From contig CANJSR010000078.1 in the NCBI GenBank assembly GCA_947476855.1, forward strand, positions 1 to 13,669: 13,669 nucleotides of DNA, read 5' to 3'. The position numbers and the translations under genes were made by a program. Below, in pieces: positions 8,149-13,669 of the stretch. A model generated the notes under the pieces. That model worked only from the letters and a program-made list of their open reading frames with translations, was not told where the DNA came from and did not search any database. Origin of the DNA: Acetobacteraceae bacterium (GTDB lineage: Bacteria > Pseudomonadota > Alphaproteobacteria > Acetobacterales > Acetobacteraceae). The stretch's first letter is position 1, and each line of letters opens with the position of its first letter.

Positions 8149-8862
8149 ATGCCTGCTAAACTGCCGAAGGTGATCGTGTTCGACGTGTTCGGCTCGGTTG
8201 TGGACTGGCGCAGCAGCCTGATCGCCGACCTGTCGGCCTATGGCGCATCGCGCGGGATCGCGGCGGACTGGGCGGCTTTGGTGGATGGCTGGCGCGCCGC
8301 CTACCACCCCGGCATGGACCGCGTCCGCAAGGGTGAGCTGCCGTGGACCAAGCTCGACAACCTGCACCGCATGTCGCTCGACAAGCTGGTCGCGGATTTC
8401 GGCATCAAGGGCCTGACCGAGGAAGATCTCGTCCACATCAACAAGGGCTGGCACCGGCTGAACCCCTGGCCCGATTCGGTCGCGGGGCTCACGCGCCTGA
8501 AGACCAAGTTCATCATCGGACCGCTGTCGAACGGCAATGTCTCCCTGCTGCTGCACATGGCCAAGCACGCGAAGCTGCCCTGGGACATGGTCTTCGGCTC
8601 CGACCTGTTCCAGCATTTCAAGCCGGACCCCGAGGCCTATCTGGGCGTCGCCAACATCATGGGCATCGAGCCGGGCGAGCTGATGCTGGCCGCCGCGCAC
8701 AACAACGACCTGGCGGCGGCGCGCAAATGCGGCCTGATGACCGCCTTCTGGCCGCGCCCGACCGAGTACGGGCCGTTGCAGAAGCGCGACTACGCCGCCG
8801 ACCAGCAATGGGACGTCGTCGCCGAGAATATCGAGGGTCTTGCAGCCGCCCTCGGCGTCTGA
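8149..8862 (+). CDS. HAD-superfamily hydrolase, haloacid dehalogenase type II family
   Basis: A 237-residue cytoplasmic HAD hydrolase. Motif I is VIVFDVFGSVVDWR with nucleophile Asp12. Motif II is PLSNGN (Ser127, Asn128). The motif III Lys is K158 in HFKPDPEAY, with Tyr164 after it. The acidic loop is AAAHNNDLAAAR with Asp187. Length and motifs match the L-2-haloacid dehalogenase (type II) family, which hydrolyses 2-haloalkanoic acids through an Asp-ester intermediate. Two things argue for caution over substrate: Ser replaces the usual Thr of the DxxGT motif, and the Ser175 and Asn177 positions of the Pseudomonas enzyme align with Ala182 and His184. Arg49 may be the carboxylate-binding Arg. 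ATG 8149 is supported by a strong ribosome-binding site. It lies 70 bp after the AsmA-like gene. The family is sure; dehalogenase activity is not. Confidence 0.85.
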   Translation: MPAKLPKVIVFDVFGSVVDWRSSLIADLSAYGASRGIAADWAALVDGWRAAYHPGMDRVRKGELPWTKLDNLHRMSLDKLVADFGIKGLTEEDLVHINKGWHRLNPWPDSVAGLTRLKTKFIIGPLSNGNVSLLLHMAKHAKLPWDMVFGSDLFQHFKPDPEAYLGVANIMGIEPGELMLAAAHNNDLAAARKCGLMTAFWPRPTEYGPLQKRDYAADQQWDVVAENIEGLAAALGV

Positions 8863-8875
8863 GACGGCCCCCCGG

Positions 8876-10192
8876 ATGGTTGCCGCCCTGTCGGTCGTGC
8901 TGGGGATGATCGCCCTGGCCGCCGGGGCGGGCGCGCTGCCTTTGTGGCTGATGTGGCCCGCCGTGGTGGGGCTGGTCGTCCTGCCAGTGGCCCTCGCGCT
9001 TGTGCTGCGGGCGGATATCGAGCGGATCGTCACGAGCATCGGCCGCGTGGCCGATGGTGACGCGCCGACCGTGCCCGGCCCGTTTCGCCTGCTCGTCCCG
9101 GTGGCCGACGCGCTACCGCGCCTGATCCGCCGCCTCCAGGAGCGGGAGGAAGCGGCACGACGGCGGCAACAGGCGGATGCGATGATCCTCGACCGCCTGC
9201 CGGACCCGCTGATCGTGCTGGACGCGACGCGGGAGGTCCGGTGGTCGAACCAGGCGGCCGTCCGCTCCTTCGGAAAGGACCTGCCGGCCGTGCTCCGCCA
9301 CCCGGCCCTGCGGGCCGGTATCGACCGCGCGCTCGGTGGGGAAAGCCAGGAAGATGTCGCCCTCACCCTCTCGGTCCCCGTCCCGCGGGAAGCTCGGGCG
9401 ACGCTGATCCCGCTCGATCCCGCCGCGGATGGCCGGATCGTCGTCGTGCTGTCCGACCGCACCCGCGACATGGCGGTGGAACGGATGCGCGCCGATTTCG
9501 TCGCCAACGTCAGCCACGAACTGCGCACGCCGCTGACCTCCCTGGTCGGCTTCACCGAGACGCTGCTGGGCCCCGCCGCCGATGACCCGCCGGCGCGGGC
9601 GCGGTTCCTGGGCATCATGGCCGAACAGGGCGCGCGCATGAGCCGGCTGATCGACGACCTGCTCAGCCTGTCGCGGATCGAACTGGTGGAGCACCAGCCG
9701 CCCACCGAGCCGGTCGACCTCGACCGTCTGACCGCCCAGGTGCTGACCTTCTACGGCCCGAAACTGGCGGAACGTCGCGCGCGGATCGAGACCGATATCG
9801 AGCCCGCCCTGCCGGCGGTGCCGGGTGATTCCGACCAACTGGTGCAGGTGCTGCAGAACCTGCTCGACAACGCCCTGAAATACGGTCGGGAAGGTGGGAC
9901 GGTGCGGCTGTCGGCCCGCCGGACGGCCGATCCGAAGGACGGGGTCCTGATCGCCGTCGCGGATGAGGGCGCGGGCATCCCCGCCCAGCATCTGCCTCGC
10001 CTGACCGAGCGGTTCTATCGCGTGGACCGCGCGCGATCTCGGTCCGCGGGCGGGACCGGCCTGGGACTCGCGATCGTCAAGCACATCGTCAACCGCCATC
10101 GCGGGCAATTGCGGATCGAAAGCACGGAAGGAGTCGGCACCACCGTCAGCGTCTGGCTGCCCCTGCCCGAGGCGCCGCGCGCCATCCCCTGA
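8876..10192 (+). CDS. PhoR-like sensor histidine kinase
   Basis: A membrane sensor kinase of a two-component system, 438 residues from ATG 8876. Two helices (~2-18 and ~24-43) are separated by only a few residues, so there is no real periplasmic sensor domain. A linker rich in charged residues follows. A PAS-like domain starts near residue 100 (DRLPDPLIVLDATREVRWSN). The HisKA phosphorylation motif is FVANVSHELRTPL with His214. The ATPase domain has the N box NLLDNALKYG (N328-N332), the G1 box DEGAGIP (~363), FYRVDRARSRSAGGTGLGLAIVKHI (G2 ~393) and a terminal strand. This build and the ERFYRVDRARSR box are typical of PhoR. No response regulator or pst gene is adjacent, so a phosphate role is not shown. 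A TTG at 8840 would extend it 12 residues into the HAD gene. I prefer ATG, 13 bp after the HAD stop. Confidence 0.9.
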   Translation: MVAALSVVLGMIALAAGAGALPLWLMWPAVVGLVVLPVALALVLRADIERIVTSIGRVADGDAPTVPGPFRLLVPVADALPRLIRRLQEREEAARRRQQADAMILDRLPDPLIVLDATREVRWSNQAAVRSFGKDLPAVLRHPALRAGIDRALGGESQEDVALTLSVPVPREARATLIPLDPAADGRIVVVLSDRTRDMAVERMRADFVANVSHELRTPLTSLVGFTETLLGPAADDPPARARFLGIMAEQGARMSRLIDDLLSLSRIELVEHQPPTEPVDLDRLTAQVLTFYGPKLAERRARIETDIEPALPAVPGDSDQLVQVLQNLLDNALKYGREGGTVRLSARRTADPKDGVLIAVADEGAGIPAQHLPRLTERFYRVDRARSRSAGGTGLGLAIVKHIVNRHRGQLRIESTEGVGTTVSVWLPLPEAPRAIP

Positions 10193-10264
10193 CGATTCCG
10201 CATGCGAGACGGACCGGAAGCTGGCAGATTGGGCGGACCAATCGACCGGCGAAGGACGTGGCGC

Positions 10265-11851
10265 ATGCGAAACAAGGACCGTCAGGGGGCCAGCCGCCCG
10301 TTCGGAATCTCGCGCTCCCGGGCACGGTCGGGCGCGCTCGCGGCGCTGCTGGCGGCCTTGCCGGCGACCGCCTGGGCCCAGGCCGCCGCGCCCCAGCCGG
10401 CCGCAACCCCGCCGGATGCATCCGACGCCGCCGCGTTGCAGACCGATCTGCGCGCCTGGTTCACCACCCTGCTCGCCCCCGCGATGGTGCTGCCGGCCCC
10501 GCCGCTGACCGTCACCGTGAATGGAGAGGGATACCTGCTCAGCCTGCCCGTGACCGGACGGACGAAGGAGGCCGGGAAGGGCAAGGCCCCGCCGGCCAGG
10601 CCGGTCGACGGGGCGATCACGGCGCAGTTGCGGCCGCTGGCGACCGGGCGCTGGTCGCTCGATGACCTGCGGGTGCCGTCGGACGGAACCTTCACCATCG
10701 ATCCCGCCGCCGGCGCGGAAGCGGCGATCACCTATTCGATCGCCGAACAATCGGCCCGGGCGGTGATCGACATGACGCTGGCCACCCGTTCGTCCATGAG
10801 CCTGGAACTGCGCGACGTCGCCTTCGCCACGCAGATCGATGGCCAGAAGCAGGCCCAGAGGTTCGAGCGTTATGCCCTGCAGGGCACGCTGATCCCCGGC
10901 GCCGATGGCCGACTGGACATCGTGCAGGACGGCACCATCACGGGCTGGGAATCAACCACCGAGATCGGTCCCAAGCAGACGGCCGAGACCGAAATCCGCC
11001 GCATCCGAATGGGCATGCGGCTGGACGGGCTGCATGGCGGCAAGCTCGCCAGCGCCTGGACCGCGATCAAGGCCATCGCCGCCGAGGTGAGCACCGGCCC
11101 CGCCCCGCCCATGGACGCCAACGCCCTGCCGCCCGCCATGCGCCAGCATGCCCGGGCGCTGATCGAGGCCCTGCGCGACATCGCGAACCGAATCGAGGGC
11201 GAGGAGTCGATCGACGATTTCTCCATGACGCTGCCCGGCGTCGGTGAAATCTCCCTGGATCAGCTCCGCTTCGGCATGGGCGGAGAGGCGCCGGACGGGA
11301 AGCTACGCGCCTGGGCAGACATCGCGTTGGAAGGCCTGGATATCGAGGCGCTGCCCCAGGGCATGCGCGACTACATCCCCGCCCGCATCGCGCTGCGCCC
11401 GGTCATTTCCGGCATCAGCACCGAGCGTCTGTTCGCCCTGCTAATCAACGCGATCGGGGAAAATCCGGACCAGGATCGCCTGGCGGCCGAGGCGACGGCG
11501 CTGGTGACCGCCGGCGGGGCCAGCATCGGGCTGGAAAGCCTGTCGCTCGAACTCGACCCGCTGCGGATCGAGGGCAGCGGCCGGATGCGGATGCTGACGC
11601 CGACCAAAGCGGGGATCGAGGCGCGCCTGTCCGCCACCGGCCTCGACGCGATGATGGCCGAGGCCGGCAAGAACGCCGACCTGCGGATGGCCATGCCGAT
11701 CCTGGCGATGATCAAGGGCCTGGGCCGGCAGGAAGGCCCGCGGATGGTCTGGGACCTGGCGATCACCGATGACCAGGCGCTGGTCAACGGGGTCGACGTG
11801 ATGGCGATGCCGGCGGAACAGCCGCCTCAGCGCAAGCCCAACAAGCGGTAG
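10265..11851 (+). CDS. Exported protein of unknown function
   Basis: I do not recognise this 528-residue protein with certainty. From ATG 10265 it has an Arg/Lys-rich n-region, a hydrophobic stretch (ALAALLAALPATAWA, ~24-38) and a plausible signal peptidase site AWA|Q after Ala38. An Ala/Pro-rich segment then leads into the mature part. The whole protein has no cysteine, which suits the periplasm and rules out a lipoprotein. The mature part alternates short strand-like segments with amphipathic helices. The C-terminal region (GLDAMMAEAGKNADLRMAM... to VWDLAITDDQALVNGVDV) faintly recalls DUF2125/YdgA- or AsmA-like proteins; this is an impression, not a match. GAAGGA (10251-10256) supports ATG 10265. 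An in-frame ATG at 10202, 9 bp after the kinase stop, would hide the signal peptide behind 21 more residues. It probably shares a transcript with the kinase. Its end overlaps the opposing methyltransferase gene. Confidence 0.75.
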   Translation: MRNKDRQGASRPFGISRSRARSGALAALLAALPATAWAQAAAPQPAATPPDASDAAALQTDLRAWFTTLLAPAMVLPAPPLTVTVNGEGYLLSLPVTGRTKEAGKGKAPPARPVDGAITAQLRPLATGRWSLDDLRVPSDGTFTIDPAAGAEAAITYSIAEQSARAVIDMTLATRSSMSLELRDVAFATQIDGQKQAQRFERYALQGTLIPGADGRLDIVQDGTITGWESTTEIGPKQTAETEIRRIRMGMRLDGLHGGKLASAWTAIKAIAAEVSTGPAPPMDANALPPAMRQHARALIEALRDIANRIEGEESIDDFSMTLPGVGEISLDQLRFGMGGEAPDGKLRAWADIALEGLDIEALPQGMRDYIPARIALRPVISGISTERLFALLINAIGENPDQDRLAAEATALVTAGGASIGLESLSLELDPLRIEGSGRMRMLTPTKAGIEARLSATGLDAMMAEAGKNADLRMAMPILAMIKGLGRQEGPRMVWDLAITDDQALVNGVDVMAMPAEQPPQRKPNKR

Positions 11852-12474
11852 AGCACGACGTCGCGCTGGGTCCGGTCTTCCAGCTCCAGCGTGGTGGCGA
11901 CGGGGTAGCGGGCGAAGGGCGCAAGCCCCTGCCGCGGCAGATAGGTGCGGCCCGGATCGGCGACCCAGACCTCCGCGCCCAGGCCCGCGAGCCAGGGCAG
12001 GATATGGGCCGTCATCGGCGCCTCGTAACAGACGTCGCCGCACAGGATCAGGTCCCAGCGGTTGGCCGAACCCACCACGTCCCCGGCGGTCGAGGTCACG
12101 GCCACGTTGTTGACCGCGGCGTTCAGGCTGACGGCGGCGGCGGCGAGGGCGTCGATCTCGGCCGCTTCCACATGGGCGGCGCCGGCCATGGCGCAGGCGA
12201 TGGCGGCGATCCCTCCCCCAGCCGCGAAATCAAGCACCCGCTTGCCGGCGACGAGATGCGGGTTGTCGAGGATGTGGCGCGCCAGCGCCAGGCCGCCGGG
12301 CCAGGCAAAGGCCCAGAACGGCGGAGCGATGTTGCGTTCGGCGAGCCAGTCCTCGGTCGCGTGCCAGATGGGGGTGATCTCGGTGGCGAGATAGAGTGCG
12401 ATCTCCGGCACCATCGGGTGGCGGTCGAGGGTGGTGTGGGTGCGGATGAATTCGGCGGGGGAGGTGGTGGTCAT
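11827..12474 (-). CDS. Class I SAM-dependent methyltransferase, ETF-beta lysine methyltransferase (METTL20)-like
   Basis: A 215-residue Rossmann-fold methyltransferase. Seen in order: FIRTHTTLDRHPMVPEIALYL (~10-30), PPFWAFAWPGGLALARHILDNP (51-72), the SAM motif VLDFAAGGGIAAIA (80-93), acidic E106/D108 that should bind the SAM ribose, and DLILCGDVCYE (141-151) holding a DxxY motif (D147, Y150). The PFWAFAWPGG segment together with DxxY marks the METTL20/ETFBKMT group of the seven-strand lysine methyltransferases. A bacterial member in Agrobacterium is known to methylate the electron-transfer flavoprotein beta subunit and ribosomal protein L7/L12, so one of these is the likely substrate. The frame is open to 12600, but that extension reads a GC-rich repeat (PPPNPLPQGEGE), so I start at ATG 12474. 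No good ribosome-binding site is seen. The 3' end overlaps the + strand gene by 25 bp. Confidence 0.85.
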   Translation of the reverse strand: MTTTSPAEFIRTHTTLDRHPMVPEIALYLATEITPIWHATEDWLAERNIAPPFWAFAWPGGLALARHILDNPHLVAGKRVLDFAAGGGIAAIACAMAGAAHVEAAEIDALAAAAVSLNAAVNNVAVTSTAGDVVGSANRWDLILCGDVCYEAPMTAHILPWLAGLGAEVWVADPGRTYLPRQGLAPFARYPVATTLELEDRTQRDVVLYRLLGLR

Positions 12475-12495
12475 GCTGGGGGTTGCGCACGGATG

Positions 12496-12533
12496 CTCCC
12501 CCTCCCCTTGAGGGAGGGGGTTGGGGGGAGGGG
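12496..12533 (-). repeat. GC-rich palindromic intergenic repeat, unit 1
   Basis: CCCCCTCCC (12498-12506) pairs perfectly with GGGAGGGGG (12512-12520) around the loop CTTGA, and a further GGGGGGAGGGG block follows (12523-12533). Read on the - strand the unit ends in CCTCAAGGGGAGGGGG. Its near edge is 21 bp upstream of the methyltransferase ATG, so if transcribed with that gene it would fold in the 5' leader. Repeats of this flavour are widespread between genes in high-GC Proteobacteria; that link is from general knowledge, not a search. Confidence 0.75.
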
Positions 12534-12612
12534 TATCGCGGCACGGTCCGTTCCACGACAGCTGCTCGCCGGGTCCATGCGCGGGATGCACGGGCCCCAA
12601 TGCGTGCCGCTA

Positions 12613-12674
12613 GACCCCTCCCCCCGGCCTCGGTCCGCTTCGCGGCCCAAGCCCTCAAGGGGAGGAGGGGAGTC
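12613..12674 (+). repeat. GC-rich palindromic intergenic repeat, unit 2
   Basis: The unit begins GACCCCTCCCCCC and ends CCTCAAGGGGAGGAGGGG plus AGTC, so its ends form an imperfect terminal inverted repeat. An inner hairpin, CCGC-TTC-GCGG (12635-12645), sits in the middle. It shares the CCCCTCCCCCC head and the CCTCAAGGGGAGG tail with unit 1, in the opposite orientation. The middle differs: GGCCTCGGTCCGC... here, against AACCCC in unit 1. It looks like a longer member of the same repeat family. It ends 35 bp from the stop of the isocitrate lyase-like gene. Confidence 0.7.
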
Positions 12675-12709
12675 GGGGGAAACAAACCGCCACCACCCAA
12701 CCATCCCCA

Positions 12710-13642
12710 TCACCCATGCCCCGGCGCTTTGTTCCCGTATTTCGCCGCAAGCTGGTCCGGGGTCAGGTACCGCTGCTCCATCTCTCGGATCTTCGGCAGC
12801 CCCATCAGGTCATTCAACTCCTGGAACGACACCGCAAGGTCGGGGCGTTCGATCACCCGCCCCTCCTCCATCCCCTGGCGCAGCACGGTCAGCGCATTGC
12901 GCATCCCCATGATCGCCGCACTCGTCATCAGCCGTGGATAGCCCACCACCGCCACGCCCAAATCCTGCAACTCCCGCGCCGAGATCAGCGGCGTGGTCGC
13001 GCGGGAGCGGATGCCGAAGCCCATGTTCACGGCCAGGGGCTTGGAGACCTCCCGGGCCACCAGCGCGATATCCTCCCGCGTCAGCAGCGCGTCGGCGAAC
13101 AGCAGGTCGGCGCCGGCCTCGGCGAACAGGTTCAGGCGGCGGATGGCTTCCTCGACCCCGTGCGTCGCGGTCGAGTCCGTGCGGGCCTTGATGATGAAGT
13201 CGGGGTCGCGGCGGGCGTCGGCGGCGGCGCGGATTTTCTCCACTGCTTCCTCGGCCGAAATGACCTCCTTGCCGTCCATGTGGCCGCAGCGCTTGGGGCT
13301 GACCTGATCCTCCAGCATGATGCCGTCGATGCCCGCGTCCTCGAATCCGCGCACGGTGAAAAAGACGTTGATCGCGTTGCCATAGCCGGTATCGGCGTCC
13401 GCGCTGATCGGGATATCCACGCAGGCGGCGATGGCGCGGGAGCGGCTGACATTCGCCTCGTAGCTCAGCAGCCCGACATCGGCCCAGCCGAGCGTGGCTT
13501 CGGAGAGGCCGGCGCCGGAGATGGAGGCGGACTTGAAGCCCATCTGTTCCGCCAGGCGGGCCGAGAACCCGTCATAGATGCCGGGCTGGATCAGGATTTC
13601 CTCGGCCTCGATCAGGCGGCGGAACTGGGTGGTCTTCTTCAT
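12710..13642 (-). CDS. Isocitrate lyase/PEP mutase superfamily enzyme
   Basis: A 310-residue cytoplasmic TIM-barrel enzyme. QPGIYDGFSARLAEQMGFKSASISGAG (19-45) is the N-terminal barrel signature. ADADTGYGN (81-89) gives metal-binding Asp residues (D82, D84), and MLEDQ (109-113) gives Glu111. PKRCGHMDGKEVIS (116-129) is the mobile catalytic loop with Cys119, the Cys of lyases in this family. KARTD (152-156) follows. The presence of KRCGH favours a C-C lyase (2-methylisocitrate or 2,3-dimethylmalate lyase type) over a PEP phosphonomutase. SGAGLSEATLGWADVGLLS differs from the SGGGVAAGSLGLPDLGI-type sequence of PrpB, and no prp genes are nearby, so I do not call it prpB. The start ATG 13642 has a GAGG about 7 bases upstream. 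The substrate is unknown. Confidence 0.88.
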   Translation of the reverse strand: MKKTTQFRRLIEAEEILIQPGIYDGFSARLAEQMGFKSASISGAGLSEATLGWADVGLLSYEANVSRSRAIAACVDIPISADADTGYGNAINVFFTVRGFEDAGIDGIMLEDQVSPKRCGHMDGKEVISAEEAVEKIRAAADARRDPDFIIKARTDSTATHGVEEAIRRLNLFAEAGADLLFADALLTREDIALVAREVSKPLAVNMGFGIRSRATTPLISARELQDLGVAVVGYPRLMTSAAIMGMRNALTVLRQGMEEGRVIERPDLAVSFQELNDLMGLPKIREMEQRYLTPDQLAAKYGNKAPGHG

Positions 13643-13669
13643 TGGCGCCTCGCGTCCCGATACGGTCGG

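Larger units (their letters stand above)
12475..12709. other. Intergenic region with two palindromic repeats
   Basis: These 235 bp between the isocitrate lyase-like gene and the methyltransferase gene contain no credible coding sequence. They hold the two repeat units described separately, and between them about 80 bp of unremarkable sequence. ORFs that cross this region in several frames yield low-complexity Pro/Gly/Arg peptides typical of such repeats. I see no clear promoter for the methyltransferase. Confidence 0.7.

Noticed and set aside
8029..9705. A 558-residue - strand frame spanning the HAD and kinase genes
   Set aside because: It is an antisense artefact of GC-rich codon positions. 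The protein is low complexity and spans two well-supported genes on the other strand.
10227..10243. Small inverted repeat GATTGG-GCGGA-CCAATC before the exported-protein gene
   Set aside because: A six-base stem is too short to claim as an operator or attenuator without conservation data.
12496..12674. CRISPR array or transposon ends
   Set aside because: There are only two units, inverted and of different length. There is no regular spacing, no transposase gene nearby, and no clear target-site duplication.
12710..13642. Naming the lyase-like gene prpB or a PEP phosphonomutase
   Set aside because: Key loop residues point to a lyase, but the substrate-pocket stretch differs from PrpB and no methylcitrate-cycle or phosphonate genes are in the window.

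Overview
The window is GC-rich, densely packed chromosomal DNA from an alphaproteobacterium. The gene families and the lon-hup order fit Rhodospirillales, perhaps Acetobacteraceae. That placement is inferred from gene content and protein style; no marker gene here fixes the genus. I see no insertion sequence, phage gene, CRISPR array, rRNA or tRNA. Most of the window is housekeeping or core accessory sequence.

Left part (1-1906): the 3' end of lon (ATP-dependent protease) runs into the window on the + strand. It is followed by a strong hairpin and then by hup (HU nucleoid protein, GTG start). A long hairpin after hup separates it from the convergent bcp peroxiredoxin gene on the - strand. bcp is the downstream gene of a pair with glnE (bifunctional glutamine synthetase adenylyltransferase/adenylyl-removing enzyme). 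The two overlap by ATGA, so bcp is probably translationally coupled to glnE.

Middle (4854-11851): about 50 bp separates glnE from a divergent + strand run of four genes. These are a large inner-membrane-anchored AsmA/YhdP-like protein (DUF3971 type), a HAD-superfamily protein of the haloacid dehalogenase type II family, a PhoR-like sensor histidine kinase with no response regulator beside it, and an exported cysteine-free protein I cannot name. The last three are close enough (13 and 72 bp gaps) to be one transcript. Two of the four are envelope proteins and one is a membrane sensor, so an envelope theme is plausible but unproven.

Right part (11827-13669): two - strand genes, an isocitrate lyase/PEP mutase superfamily enzyme and a METTL20/ETF-beta-lysine-methyltransferase-like class I methyltransferase. 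Their 235-bp intergenic region holds two related, oppositely oriented GC-rich palindromic repeats, the most unusual non-coding structure in the window. The methyltransferase gene runs 25 bp into the end of the exported-protein gene from the other strand.

I did not find a convincing undescribed defence or mobile system. The items most worth checking are the intergenic repeat pair, the orphan kinase with its secreted neighbour, and the unusual translation starts around the glnE/AsmA divergence.
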